Shown here: piece after piece, positions 1 to 8,691 of the stretch | How positions within the stretch are numbered: the first letter of the stretch is position 1 | Layout of the letters: the number at the start of each line of letters is the position of its first letter | From: a virus | DNA length: 49,061 bases | Virus record (IMG/VR): IMGVR_UViG_3300027852_000051 | Coordinates: 1-49,061 of that record | Direction: 5' to 3' (one strand) | Program-made: the position numbers and the translations under genes | Notes under the pieces: generated by a model | Told to the model about the DNA's origin: nothing | Seen by the model: the letters and a program-made list of their open reading frames with translations, nothing else | Databases searched by the model: none

Positions 1-165
1 TGGAACGGAGCTATTACCGGTACTATTGGAAGTGACTGTGTTGCCTATGAAAGAACAGTGAAAGATATAAGTAAGCAGTGGAATTCTCTCTCCGCTAGGA
101 CTTTACTTTCTCCAACTCCTAGACCTGATTCTGTTGTACCTAGATTTATAAGTAGAAATTTATAG
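1..165 (+). CDS. 3' end of fibre-like virion protein (partial)
   Basis: The reading frame is open from base 1 to a TAG at 163-165 and encodes the last 54 residues of the protein that is complete at 46453-48075. The final ~35 residues are identical in the two copies, ending PRFISRNL. The part nearer the edge differs (AITGT against AVEGT, VAYER against VDYQR). The real gene would continue leftwards across the window edge. The function is inferred only from the full-length copy. Confidence 0.85.
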   Translation, partial: WNGAITGTIGSDCVAYERTVKDISKQWNSLSARTLLSPTPRPDSVVPRFISRNL

Positions 166-175
166 AGAGGAAAGG

Positions 176-188
176 GTCAAATATTGAC
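176..188. repeat. Dispersed palindrome, copy 1
   Basis: GTCAA, spacer ATA, TTGAC, followed by TCTTCTTGGAGG. It lies 10 bases after the fibre stop codon and 19 bases before the ATG of the 101-aa gene, directly before the ribosome site. It is one of ten intergenic copies. Confidence 0.85.
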
Positions 189-207
189 TCTTCTTGGAGG
201 ATAGAAA

Positions 208-513
208 ATGGCAGCAAATGAAAGTTTTAATCCTATGTCTATTGCAACTGGAGATGTATCAGGGAGTACAAAACTTACTGATAAGTTTGTGTATGTGAGT
301 AAGGTTCTTTGGACGGGAGTAACTACTGCTGGACATATTGCAAATATTACAGACAAAGCGCTTCATGTTTTGTTCTCTCTTATTGCAGATGCTCCTGGGA
401 CTTCTGGGGTTTTGATGTATCAACTTGATTTTGGAGAACCTCATCCTTGTAGTGGGATTTATGTGGATGACTTGGATTCTGGGAGTCTTTACTTTTATCT
501 TGTTACTAATTAA
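208..513 (+). CDS. Small virion-region protein, 101 aa (left copy)
   Basis: The function is not recognised. The gene has a strong GGAGG ribosome site 8-10 bases before the ATG and sits between the fibre gene and the portal gene, so a virion role is likely. The sequence reads like a compact beta-rich domain (alternating hydrophobics, VYVSKVLWTG, a Gly/Asp-rich turn and a C-terminal strand SGSLYFYLVTN). No signal peptide or membrane helix is seen. A second copy at 48118-48423 differs at three residues (V/I, S/N, V/A). Confidence 0.8.
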   Translation: MAANESFNPMSIATGDVSGSTKLTDKFVYVSKVLWTGVTTAGHIANITDKALHVLFSLIADAPGTSGVLMYQLDFGEPHPCSGIYVDDLDSGSLYFYLVTN

Positions 514-525
514 GAAGAGAAGATA

Positions 526-2343
526 ATGAATATAACAAGTCCTTCGGGGATATTGAGTATAAGTGGAAATGGAGAAGTTTCTGTTGAGGATATGGATCTT
601 CTTATGAAGCTTGAGAAGTGGCTTCAAGATGCGGAGAATTCTACTCCTGAAATGGAATGGAGAAGTACTGCTACGGAGGATTATAATTACTATGCAGGAG
701 ATCAAGATCCTACAGAGGTTGTAGAACTTCTTACTCAAATGAGAAGACCAACTTCTACTTTTAATGAGATTAAACCTAAGATTGATATGCTCATAGGTCT
801 TGCAGAGCAGATAAGAAAAGTCCCTTATGTGGAGCCTGTTACTTTTGAAGATGAAGCTTTGGCTGAACTTATGAATGGAGCTTTTAAGCATTATAGAAGA
901 AAGCAGAAGATTTCTGAAAGAGAGATGCAATGCTTTGAGCATACAGTGAAGAGTGGAAGATCTTTTCTTAATCTTTATGTTAACTTTTCTAATCCTTTTG
1001 AACCTGATATAAGATGTAAGAGGATTGCTGGAAGAGATTGCTATGTAGACCCTAATTCCGTTGAACTTGATATGAGTGATGCAAGATTCTTCTTTGTGAA
1101 TAAGTGGTTTACAGAAGATGATATCAAATCTATATGGCCAGAGTTTTCTTCTGATATAGTAAGGATGTATAAAGGAAGTTCTACTTCTGATATGCCTACG
1201 TATTTTGATGAGGCAAGTGATCTTTATAGAATCATAGAGTGTTGGTATAAAAAGAAAGAACCTGCTTTATGGTTTCAGAATCCTATCACTGGGGAGCCTG
1301 AATCTTTAAGTAGAAAAGAGATGAAGGATTTTACAAAGGCCTTAAGAGAAGGTATCACTCTTCCTAATGGAGAAGTCTTGCAAGTAGATTCTCTTCCTTA
1401 TGTAGAAACCAGAATGGATAATGTATATTATACAATTTTCTCTGGAGGAGTTATTCTAGAGAAAGGGAAGTCTCCTTATTTTCATAAAGAGTTTCCTTTT
1501 ATCCAATATGGAGCTTACAGACACGAAGATGAAAACAGGTGGTTTGGTGCTGTTACGGAGCTTAAAGATCCTCAGTTTGCATTGAATACTATGAGAAGGC
1601 AGCTTCAACATCTTCTTCAAACATCTCCTAAAGGAATCTTGATGCATGAGATAAATGCTGTTCTGAATATTGATGAATATGATGAGAGATCTGCAGAACC
1701 TAATTACAGAATGGAGATTGCAGATGGAAAGATAGAAAAGGTTAAATTCTCTCAGCAGCCTCAAATCAGTACTGTGTATTCTCAACTTGATACTACTTAT
1801 CTAGAGTCTATGAAGAATATTTCAGGAGCCCAAGATCCTCTTATGGGTATACAGACTTCTTCTAGGGAGCCTGGGATTACAGCAAGAACAAGACTTGAAA
1901 GTAGTATTGCAGTGCTTTATCTTCTCTTTAATAATTTTAGAGAGTCTAGAATTCAGGGAGGAAAGCAATTGCTTTCTTTGATTCAGCAGTTTATTCCTCC
2001 TAATACTGTAATAAGGATTGAGGGCCAAGAAGGTATGCAGCTCATGGAAATTAATAGTCAGATGAATCCTCAGCTTGAGGGTTTTAATGATATTTCAGCA
2101 GGGAAGTTTGACCTTGCTATTGATGAACAAGCAGAGAACCTTACTGTAAGGAGATCTGTTGCTATGGCACTTACAGAGCTTTCACAAAATAATCCTGGGA
2201 GTATTCCTCCAGAGATTATTATGGAATACTTAGAACTTCCATTAACTGTAAAGATGAAGGTTCAAAGGTATAACGAGGAAAGGATGGAGAGGGAATATGA
2301 ATTAGAATTGGCTAAGATTAAAGGGAAGGAGAAAAGTCAATAA
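526..2343 (+). CDS. Portal protein (P22-type)
   Basis: This is the likely dodecameric portal that forms the DNA channel at one capsid vertex and docks terminase and the neck. The 605-residue length fits P22-type portals. Recognisable stretches are the early segment around YYAGDQDP and RRPTSTFNEI, the crown/wing region, and a late segment with SGAQDPLMG followed by an Arg/Glu-rich stem helix. The C-terminus is charged and helical. It is followed by scaffold and capsid genes, the usual order. The ribosome site here is weak (AGAAGAGA); the right-hand copy (48827) has a better one because the preceding gene differs. The stop codon lies inside a dispersed palindrome. Confidence 0.85.
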   Translation: MNITSPSGILSISGNGEVSVEDMDLLMKLEKWLQDAENSTPEMEWRSTATEDYNYYAGDQDPTEVVELLTQMRRPTSTFNEIKPKIDMLIGLAEQIRKVPYVEPVTFEDEALAELMNGAFKHYRRKQKISEREMQCFEHTVKSGRSFLNLYVNFSNPFEPDIRCKRIAGRDCYVDPNSVELDMSDARFFFVNKWFTEDDIKSIWPEFSSDIVRMYKGSSTSDMPTYFDEASDLYRIIECWYKKKEPALWFQNPITGEPESLSRKEMKDFTKALREGITLPNGEVLQVDSLPYVETRMDNVYYTIFSGGVILEKGKSPYFHKEFPFIQYGAYRHEDENRWFGAVTELKDPQFALNTMRRQLQHLLQTSPKGILMHEINAVLNIDEYDERSAEPNYRMEIADGKIEKVKFSQQPQISTVYSQLDTTYLESMKNISGAQDPLMGIQTSSREPGITARTRLESSIAVLYLLFNNFRESRIQGGKQLLSLIQQFIPPNTVIRIEGQEGMQLMEINSQMNPQLEGFNDISAGKFDLAIDEQAENLTVRRSVAMALTELSQNNPGSIPPEIIMEYLELPLTVKMKVQRYNEERMEREYELELAKIKGKEKSQ

Positions 2344-2348
2344 TTGAC
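2336..2348. repeat. Dispersed palindrome, copy 2
   Basis: GTCAA, spacer TAA, TTGAC. The spacer TAA is itself the portal stop codon, so the palindrome straddles the end of the gene. The scaffold gene starts 31 bases further on. Confidence 0.85.
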
Positions 2349-2379
2349 ATTTTAAACTTAAAAGAGGAGGAAACATTTT

Positions 2380-3177
2380 ATGCCAGAAGAGATTGATCAA
2401 GATGCAGTGCAGATAGATGAAGACGGAAATCCTATAGAAGAAGGACAAGGAGACCTTGAGTCGTCTGAGACTGGAGAAGGAAAAGAAGGAGAAGAAGGAA
2501 TAGAAGAAGGAGAAGAAAAACAAAAGGATAGTGATACTAAAGATATAGACTATGAAGCTCTTTCTCTTGAAAAAGATCAAGAGATTTCTAGTCTACGACA
2601 ACTTACGAGGGAAGGTAAGAGAGATATAAGTACCCTTACCAAAAAGCTTGAAGATGTTAATAAGATTCTTAAGGATGCTAATCTTATTTCTGAGGAGAGT
2701 GAGAAAGAAGTTTCGGATGCGAAAGCCTCTCATGATGCTAGGAATGATTATCTTAGTAATATCATAGAAGTTATGAGGGTAAATCCCAAGTATGAGGATA
2801 TTGACACTGTAGTATCACAATCAAATTTTGATGACATGATTCAATTAATGGCTGAAGCTTATGTAGAAGACAACCCTGAAGAAAGTTTTAATGAGGTTCA
2901 AAGTGGTATTGAAGCAGAAGTTTGGGGGATGAAAAATCCTTACAAATACATGTATGACCTTATTAAAACTTCTCATCCTAGTTTTATAAAGGGGGAGAAA
3001 AAAGAGAAAGAAAAATCTCTCACTGAGGGACCTAATTCTTTGTCTGATACTTCAGGTGGTAAATCTTCAGATGATGTTGGGTGGTCAGCCTCCAGGATAG
3101 ATGCTATGGATGAAGATGATCTTGTAAAGGTTCCTGCGGATGTTTATGAGAAGTATCTGCAAGGAAAACTTAAATAA
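2380..3177 (+). CDS. Probable capsid scaffolding protein
   Basis: The first ~60 residues are extremely acidic (runs of Glu, Gly and Asp). They are followed by a helical region with heptad-like spacing (about residues 65-125, EKDQEISSLRQLTREGKRD onward) and a basic, helical C-terminus (YEKYLQGKLK). This composition, and the position between portal and major capsid protein, are typical of scaffolding proteins, which guide procapsid assembly and then leave. The assignment rests on context and composition, not a sequence motif. The gene has a good ribosome site, AGAGGAGG. Confidence 0.7.
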   Translation: MPEEIDQDAVQIDEDGNPIEEGQGDLESSETGEGKEGEEGIEEGEEKQKDSDTKDIDYEALSLEKDQEISSLRQLTREGKRDISTLTKKLEDVNKILKDANLISEESEKEVSDAKASHDARNDYLSNIIEVMRVNPKYEDIDTVVSQSNFDDMIQLMAEAYVEDNPEESFNEVQSGIEAEVWGMKNPYKYMYDLIKTSHPSFIKGEKKEKEKSLTEGPNSLSDTSGGKSSDDVGWSASRIDAMDEDDLVKVPADVYEKYLQGKLK

Positions 3178-3195
3178 AATTGGAGGGTTTAGAAA

Positions 3196-4254
3196 ATGGC
3201 TGAGACAATTTTTTTAACGAATAATGCTTTGACTAGGAAGAAATGGGCCAGGGAACTTTTCCAGCTTCTTCTTCCTTCTACTGAGATTAATTATCTGGTA
3301 GGAAGTGGACCAGATTCTATTATCCAGATGAGGAAGGAACTGGGTAAGGGAGAGGGTGATAAGATTACCTTTGGTATAAGGCTTCCTCTTTCAGGAGAAG
3401 GTAGGGTTGGAAGGGAGAAGGTAGAAGGTAACGAGGAAGATTTGATCTTCAGGGATTTTGACTCCACCATTGAAGAACTCAATCATGCAGTAAATACCGG
3501 TGGTAGAATGGAAGAGCAGAGGATTCCTTATAATCTTATGCAAGAAGCAAAAGATGGTCTTCAGTACTGGTGGGGAGAAAAGCTTTCTGATATGGCTTTT
3601 GCTCATCTGTGTGGGGATACTACTTATAAGGTTGCAGGACAGACCTTTGCCCAAGATCCTGTTGACCCTGATACTTATCACTGGCTTAGGGTAAATGATA
3701 TTGCGACAGAGGCTACGATGACTAGCGCTGATGTTCTTGATCTTACTTTTCTTGATAGAATGAAGCAACAGGCAGAGATTCCTGTTGGGCTTAATGAGTA
3801 TAAGATCAGACCTCTGAATCTCAAAGGAAAGAATTACTACAGAGTGATTCTTCATAACTATGTCTTTGATAGACTTCAAAGAAATACCAATATAGGCCAG
3901 TGGGGTGATCTCTTGAGATCTGCTAACAAGCTTGCAATGCCTCAGGTAGAGATAGAGTATAATGGTATGTTGATCTCTAAGTCAGAGAGAATCAGACATA
4001 CTGTAGTTGATGCTACTGATTCTAGAGCAGGTGTTTACAGGAGTGTTCTTCTTGGTGCTCAGAGTGCTGTGATGGCATGGGGTGGAGCTGGAGAAAGCAG
4101 GAGTACCACTATGGCCTTTGTTCCTTATACCACTGATGCAAAGAGATTCATCAATGTCAGAGGCGGAGGAATCTTTGGTATAAAGAAAACAAGATTCAAC
4201 TCGGAAGACTTTGGGATTATAGTAGGATCTTCCTGGGGTGAAAAGTTAGACTAA
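3196..4254 (+). CDS. Major capsid protein (N4-gp56/DUF4043 type)
   Basis: This is the likely shell-forming coat protein. The 352-residue sequence resembles the N4-gp56/DUF4043 capsid family: an N-terminal segment with ALTRKKWARELF, then GDKITFGIRLPLSGEGRVG, the helical stretch LMQEAKDGLQYWWGEKLSDMAF, and a C-terminal part rich in Gly with TDAKRFINVRGGG. It follows the scaffold gene with a GGAGG ribosome site. Family recognition is from memory of these motifs. Confidence 0.8.
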   Translation: MAETIFLTNNALTRKKWARELFQLLLPSTEINYLVGSGPDSIIQMRKELGKGEGDKITFGIRLPLSGEGRVGREKVEGNEEDLIFRDFDSTIEELNHAVNTGGRMEEQRIPYNLMQEAKDGLQYWWGEKLSDMAFAHLCGDTTYKVAGQTFAQDPVDPDTYHWLRVNDIATEATMTSADVLDLTFLDRMKQQAEIPVGLNEYKIRPLNLKGKNYYRVILHNYVFDRLQRNTNIGQWGDLLRSANKLAMPQVEIEYNGMLISKSERIRHTVVDATDSRAGVYRSVLLGAQSAVMAWGGAGESRSTTMAFVPYTTDAKRFINVRGGGIFGIKKTRFNSEDFGIIVGSSWGEKLD

Positions 4255-4267
4255 GGAGGAAGAAACT

Positions 4268-4660
4268 ATGGCTGATTTGTATGGACATGCCTTTTCAGAT
4301 AACTATAGATTGGCCAGCAGTAAAAGGATGCTGGCCCTTGATGATGATACATATAGCATCATAAGAATTCCTAGATTTGCTTTTATAAAAGAGATCTGGG
4401 TAGAGGTATTAGTCCTTGATGCAGATGCTACTATGACAGTAGGATTTATAGGGAATAAGGAGACTGCAGCAGCAGATGCTTTTATGTATGATGCTGCCTG
4501 TGCTCCTGGAACACTTGGAATGAAGTCTTGTAAGGGAGGTTCTGCGGCAGAAGCTAGTGGAAAGTATTTCAGAGATGGTTCTGGTGCAATCACAGTAACT
4601 GTGGTAGATGCAGATTTACTTGCCTTTCAGATATTTGTTGACTATTCAGTTATACATTAG
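4268..4660 (+). CDS. Capsid-associated/decoration-like protein, 130 aa
   Basis: The function is not firmly recognised. The product is small, beta-rich and Ala/Gly/Asp-rich, without a signal peptide or membrane helix, and lies 13 bases after the capsid gene with a strong AGGAGG site. Its layout (an N-terminal arm, then FIKEIWVEVLVLDADATMTV, a Gly/Ala loop and a terminal strand) loosely matches the next gene, so the two may be related outer-capsid or fibre-base proteins. That is inference from position and composition. Confidence 0.6.
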   Translation: MADLYGHAFSDNYRLASSKRMLALDDDTYSIIRIPRFAFIKEIWVEVLVLDADATMTVGFIGNKETAAADAFMYDAACAPGTLGMKSCKGGSAAEASGKYFRDGSGAITVTVVDADLLAFQIFVDYSVIH

Positions 4661-4673
4661 GAGGTAGAAAACT

Positions 4674-5237
4674 ATGGCTATTTTGGATTTAAGAAGAAGA
4701 GATCAAAGAAGTAATATAAGAGAGAATCCTTTTTGGATTACTTCTGGAGAGATTCTCCCTGCTGCTGATGATGCAGAGGCAGTGCTTTTCTCCTTTCCTG
4801 CTCATTTGGGTAATTTTTTCCTTCATGAGTTTGTGATGGATATAAAGACTGCGTTTGATGGAAGTGGTGTGATTGATGTAGGGTATGGAACTCTTGCTAC
4901 AGATGCAGTGACCACTGCAGGAACTGTTGATAACCAAGATGATGATGCCTATATGGCTACGGCTGAGATCACTGAAGGTACTATAGGGCTGTATCCTGGT
5001 GGTCTGGTGACTGTTACCTATACTGAAGGTACTGGAGGTGTTCTTTCTGGTACTGTCTGGGCAATGGCAAAGATCCTTGGTGCTACGGACTTCAGTGGTA
5101 CTGGTGATGGGGATGTTCAGAATCTCTTGATCAATGGAGCAGATGCTGATACTCCTTGTATATATGCAACCCTTACAGGGGGAACCATAACAACCGGTGT
5201 AGCAAGACTTCATGTTCTTGTTAGCAAATTACCTTAG
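4674..5237 (+). CDS. Capsid-associated/decoration-like protein, 187 aa
   Basis: Not recognised. The basic N-terminus (LDLRRRDQRSNIRE) is followed by a beta-rich, Gly/Thr/Asp-rich body with few charged residues, as in head-decoration proteins. The segment FLHEFVMDIKTAFDGSGVIDVGYG recalls the central segment of the preceding 130-aa protein, suggesting an old duplication with an insertion. It has a GGAGG ribosome site and tight spacing within the head gene run. Confidence 0.55.
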   Translation: MAILDLRRRDQRSNIRENPFWITSGEILPAADDAEAVLFSFPAHLGNFFLHEFVMDIKTAFDGSGVIDVGYGTLATDAVTTAGTVDNQDDDAYMATAEITEGTIGLYPGGLVTVTYTEGTGGVLSGTVWAMAKILGATDFSGTGDGDVQNLLINGADADTPCIYATLTGGTITTGVARLHVLVSKLP

Positions 5238-5250
5238 GAGGAAAGATAGA

Positions 5251-5877
5251 ATGAATTTCTCTGAATTGCAGGATGAGGTTTCTATAAAGTTACAAGATAA
5301 TAGTACTGATATTACTGATAGGATAGGGGATTGGATAAATGAGATAGTGGATATCGCTCTTGAAGAAGCAGATATTCCAGGTCTTAAATCCTTCACAACA
5401 GTTGATACAGTACTTTCGCAAGCTTATGCTAATCTTCCTTCTACCTGTTCTGGAAAGGTTCTTTATGTAGGAAATGGTGATGAGAAGTTTAATGTGATCA
5501 CCCTAGAAGAACTCCTTGAAGACTATCCTGATATGGCTGAAGTTGGAGATGTGGAAGCTGTTGCTGTGGAAGGTAATCTATTGTATTATCAAAAAATTCC
5601 TTCTCCTGTAGAAACTTTAGTCCTGCTTTTCAAGAGGAATGCTGTAGATATGGTGGATAGTACTGATGTTCCTGATACTATACCAGCTTTTCTCCACAGA
5701 GATGTTATTGTCTGTGGGGCTGCCATGCTTGGATTTGATCTTATTGAAGATGGAGTTGAAGAAGAGAAAGTAAACACCAGAGCACAATCTATGCAGTATA
5801 GGAAGGGAATAATAAAACTTAGTGAATTTGGTGCTAGGAGAAGAAAACATATGTCAAGAAGTGTGTGGAGGTATTAA
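5251..5877 (+). CDS. Head-tail adaptor protein (P22 gp4-like)
   Basis: This is a likely neck adaptor that binds under the portal. The N-terminus (LQDEVSIKLQD, then RIGDWINEIVDIALEEADIPGLKSF) has the pattern of short-tailed phage adaptors: a helix with a W-N pair followed by a compact beta domain. The C-terminus is basic and helical (FGARRRKHMSRSVWRY), as expected for contact with portal or DNA. I chose the ATG at 5251 because an AGGAGG site lies 8 bases before it; an earlier in-frame ATG at 5212 lies inside the preceding gene. Confidence 0.6.
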   Translation: MNFSELQDEVSIKLQDNSTDITDRIGDWINEIVDIALEEADIPGLKSFTTVDTVLSQAYANLPSTCSGKVLYVGNGDEKFNVITLEELLEDYPDMAEVGDVEAVAVEGNLLYYQKIPSPVETLVLLFKRNAVDMVDSTDVPDTIPAFLHRDVIVCGAAMLGFDLIEDGVEEEKVNTRAQSMQYRKGIIKLSEFGARRRKHMSRSVWRY

Positions 5878-5880
5878 GAG

Positions 5881-6060
5881 ATGCCAGCAAAAAAGAAGAG
5901 TACTCTTGCAAAACCTTATCCTAGTGGAGTAAAGAAGGGATATAGTAATAAACTTCTGGAGTGGACTAGGAAGAAGTTTGGTAAAGGAAATAAGTCTTTA
6001 CTTGGTGGAGCTGTTACAGGTATGGAGAAGAGAAGAAAAAGACTTGAGGAGATAAAATAG
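5881..6060 (+). CDS. Small basic protein, 59 aa
   Basis: A 59-residue, very basic ORF (PAKKKSTLAKPYPSG at the start, EKRRKRLEEIK at the end), only 3 bases after the adaptor stop and ending at the GTG start of the next gene. A GGAGG site lies about 10 bases before the ATG. The tight packing and matching purine-rich codon use argue for a real gene. A small DNA-binding or virion peptide is possible; the function is unknown. Confidence 0.7.
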   Translation: MPAKKKSTLAKPYPSGVKKGYSNKLLEWTRKKFGKGNKSLLGGAVTGMEKRRKRLEEIK

Positions 6061-6971
6061 TGAAGAACACTTTTCCTATTTTTAAAGAGACTTATGGATT
6101 AAATACTGTTCTTGATCCTGTAAGACTTACTCAGCAGAGAGAAAAAGGAAACCTTGACTTAGCTCAAGCAGTTAATATAAACATTGATGGGTCAGGAAGA
6201 ATCTCAAGAAGGAAAGGATATACAAGAAGACTTGAGGGAAATTACCATAGTCTTTTTGGGATTGGAGATTCTTGTCTTGCAGTGAAGAATTCTACTCTTG
6301 TTCTTATTGATAAGGATTATACAGAGACTAATATTGTGGAGGTAAATTCTGATAATCCTATGAGTTATGTTACTGTAAATGACAAGACTTATTTTATGAA
6401 TGGAGTTGATAAGGGTTATGTCCTGGGGAGAAGTTATTATCCTTGGGAATTCCTAAGATATATAGGCCCTATTACAAATAAGACTCTCTCAGATCCTCCT
6501 ATAGGAACTCTTATAGAAATTTTTAATGGAAGGATTTATGTTGTAAAGGACTCAGTTGTGTGGTATTCAGAGAGATTTTCTTATGGAGCCTTTGATCTTT
6601 CTAGGAGTTATATTCAACTTCCTTCTTATAAGGTGAGAATGATAAGAGGTGTAAAAGATGGGATTTTTCTTGGGACAGATAAAGAGGTTATTTTTCTTGA
6701 AGGAAATACTCCTGATGAGTTTTCCTTTAGAAGGGTTTTAGATTCTGGAGTAATTGAGAAAAGTGATGTGAAAGTAGAAGGAGAGATTCTTGGAGAGAAT
6801 GATATTCAAGGAGAAGAGTTTATAATCTTTATAACTGATAAGGGAATCTGTGCCGGGTTTTCTGGGGGTAGGCTTTTAAATCTTACTCAGAGAAAGGTTA
6901 ATCTTCCTAAAGGATTTACTGGTGCAGGTATTGTTATGAATAAGAAATATATTTGCACTATAGCACCTTAA
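6060..6971 (+). CDS. Probable tail nozzle/DNA-stabilisation protein (P22 gp10-like)
   Basis: The 303-residue product begins with the pattern seen in P22 gp10-type proteins: an N-terminal plug region (GLNTVLDPVRL), then AVNINIDGSGRISRRKGY, followed by repeated beta-blade-like segments (LVLIDKDYTE, VTVNDKTYFMN, EIFNGRIYVVKDSVVWYSE, GIFLGTDKEVIFLEG). In relatives this protein closes the tail and holds the packaged DNA. It starts at a GTG overlapping the previous stop codon, with GAGGAG upstream. The shorter-than-usual length suggests a minimal version. Confidence 0.6.
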   Translation: MKNTFPIFKETYGLNTVLDPVRLTQQREKGNLDLAQAVNINIDGSGRISRRKGYTRRLEGNYHSLFGIGDSCLAVKNSTLVLIDKDYTETNIVEVNSDNPMSYVTVNDKTYFMNGVDKGYVLGRSYYPWEFLRYIGPITNKTLSDPPIGTLIEIFNGRIYVVKDSVVWYSERFSYGAFDLSRSYIQLPSYKVRMIRGVKDGIFLGTDKEVIFLEGNTPDEFSFRRVLDSGVIEKSDVKVEGEILGENDIQGEEFIIFITDKGICAGFSGGRLLNLTQRKVNLPKGFTGAGIVMNKKYICTIAP

Positions 6972-6986
6972 TCTGGAGGTAGTGAA

Positions 6987-7709
6987 ATGGCATTAAAGAT
7001 AAGTACAGGACTTGCAAACTCTCTCATGGGAGATGCTTTTCTTCAGGGAACAAGTCTTGCCTATGTAGATGGAGGAGCAGGGGAAGATCAGATAACTGAT
7101 TCAGAGAATAGATTCCTCAATGCAGGATTTAGAGTTGGGGATTCTTTTACCACTGCAGGTTCTACTACAGGAGGAAATGATGTAGGCCCTATTGTTCTTA
7201 CTGGAGTAACTGCAGGAGCTCTTAATTTCGTAACAGGAACAGTAAATACTGCTGAGGCTTTTGTAGCAGCTACTACTATCACCTGTAACAATGGAGCAGA
7301 GTTTAAGGAACTTATGCAAAATGGAGTAATAAGGATATATTCTGGTGCTCAACCAGCTGATGCAGATGCTGCAGAGACAGGAAGTCTTTTGCTTCTTATT
7401 ACTGAAAGTGGGCTCACCTTTACTCCAGGTGCTGCAGGGAACGGTTTGGAGTTTAAGAAGATTCTTGATGGGTATTTGTATAAGAATGAAGATGAGACCT
7501 GGCAAGGAACTGTTCTTGCTGATGGTATTGCAGGATGGTTCAGGTTCTATGATAATAATGTTGATACTGGAGTAGACAAGAGTGCAGTGAGATTTGATGG
7601 AAGTTGTGGGACTAGTGGAACCACTATGATTCTTGGTTCTACGAATTTTGTAAGTGGTGCTCCTTTTGTACTTAACTCTTTTAGTATAAGACATCCTCTT
7701 TATAAGTAA
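6987..7709 (+). CDS. Virion structural protein, 240 aa
   Basis: The function is not recognised. It has an N-terminal ALKISTGLANSLMG segment, a Gly/Thr-rich beta domain and a C-terminal segment KSAVRFDGSCGTSGTTM. It lacks membrane or signal sequences. It lies in the tail-fibre run, so a structural or fibre-base role is inferred. Confidence 0.65.
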   Translation: MALKISTGLANSLMGDAFLQGTSLAYVDGGAGEDQITDSENRFLNAGFRVGDSFTTAGSTTGGNDVGPIVLTGVTAGALNFVTGTVNTAEAFVAATTITCNNGAEFKELMQNGVIRIYSGAQPADADAAETGSLLLLITESGLTFTPGAAGNGLEFKKILDGYLYKNEDETWQGTVLADGIAGWFRFYDNNVDTGVDKSAVRFDGSCGTSGTTMILGSTNFVSGAPFVLNSFSIRHPLYK

Positions 7710-7732
7710 GAGAGAAAGAGGAGGAAAAATAA

Positions 7733-8110
7733 ATGGCAAAGTTCTGTAATACAGATGCTTTAGATGCTATGCTGAATTGGGTAAAGAATAATAGTAATAT
7801 TCTTTACCTTTGTTCAGCAGAACCAGCAACATTCTTAGAAGCAAGTAGTACTTATATGCTTGCTTCTATTTCTATAGCAGGAGGAGATTTTACTGGTCCT
7901 GCTTTTGGAGATGTTAGTGGAAGAAAGATTACAGTAGGAGCAAAAACAGATATTACTGTTCTCTTTGATGGAACAGTAACCCACGGAGCTCTCTGTGATG
8001 AAGGAGGAGAGGTTCTTGTTTATGTGGATACCTGTGCTTCTGAGGCAGTTACAGCAGGAAATTTGGTTAGTACAAATGCTTGGGATATAGAAACAAGAGA
8101 TCCTACATAG
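7733..8110 (+). CDS. Virion structural protein, 125 aa
   Basis: A small beta-rich protein of a type I recognise from other phage structural runs: an opening with an Asn/Ala helix (NTDALDAMLNWVKNNSNILYLCSAEP shortened here), a middle SGRKITVGAKTD segment and a terminal strand. Its exact role is unknown. It has an AGGAGGAAAAA leader and sits between two other structural genes. Confidence 0.6.
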   Translation: MAKFCNTDALDAMLNWVKNNSNILYLCSAEPATFLEASSTYMLASISIAGGDFTGPAFGDVSGRKITVGAKTDITVLFDGTVTHGALCDEGGEVLVYVDTCASEAVTAGNLVSTNAWDIETRDPT

Positions 8111-8120
8111 GAGAAAAAAT

Positions 8121-8675
8121 ATGAATAGGTCTGGAATGGGTGGAGTTTTTACTTGTGGTATAGAGAGAAGAAAGAGTTTAAGAAACCGTGCTCTTATCTC
8201 TACTATTTGGGAGGTTGAGGTTTTTGATGGCAGAGGAAACTTAAAAGATCATTCTATCACAAGGAATAGAGTAGTAGATCAAGGATTGAATCATATCCTT
8301 GATGTTCATTTTGGAGGGGCTGCTCAGATAGATCCTTGGTATATACTTATCTTTGAGGATGATTATACTCCTCTTGCAGCAGATACTTATCAGGTTCCAG
8401 GATTTACAGAGAGTATTGCTTATACTGAAGCTGCAAGGCAAATCTTTGTAGAGACTGTTGCGTCTGGAAAGAGTATAAATAATACTTCCAATAAAGCAGT
8501 CTTTACCATCAATGCTACTAAGACAATATATGGAGGAGCCTTGGTGAGTCTGGTTACAATAAATGACCAGACTGCAGGGAATTTTATGTATTGTGCAAGT
8601 AATTTTGGAGCAAAAGCTGTAGAGGCTACTGATACATTCAAGGTGTCTTTGACAATATCTGCAACCGATATGTAA
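8121..8675 (+). CDS. Tail-associated structural protein, 184 aa
   Basis: The N-terminal part (WEVEVFDGRGNLKDHSITRN, then VVDQGLNHILDVHFGG) matches a recurring phage structural-protein pattern. The C-terminus has beta-strand repeats with TIYGGALVSLVT. It probably belongs to the fibre or appendage assembly together with the adjacent SPRY protein. No enzyme motif is seen. Confidence 0.6.
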   Translation: MNRSGMGGVFTCGIERRKSLRNRALISTIWEVEVFDGRGNLKDHSITRNRVVDQGLNHILDVHFGGAAQIDPWYILIFEDDYTPLAADTYQVPGFTESIAYTEAARQIFVETVASGKSINNTSNKAVFTINATKTIYGGALVSLVTINDQTAGNFMYCASNFGAKAVEATDTFKVSLTISATDM

Positions 8676-8691
8676 GGAAAGAGAAGAGAAT

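Larger units (their letters stand above)
1..513. repeat. Left copy of imperfect terminal repeat
   Basis: This stretch aligns without gaps to 47911-48423 at the other end of the window. The first 60 bases differ at 10 positions; the following ~450 bases differ at only about 4% of positions. It covers the 3' end of the fibre gene, one dispersed palindrome and the whole 101-aa gene. Because the two copies are not identical, this is not a simple exact terminal redundancy. It fits the overlapping ends of a circular or permuted genome assembled from two variants. Confidence 0.9.

Noticed and set aside
259-942. Long minus-strand reading frames opposite the virion genes
   Set aside because: They are antisense shadows of strongly coding plus-strand genes, with no ribosome sites and unnatural Ser/Ile/Arg-rich composition.
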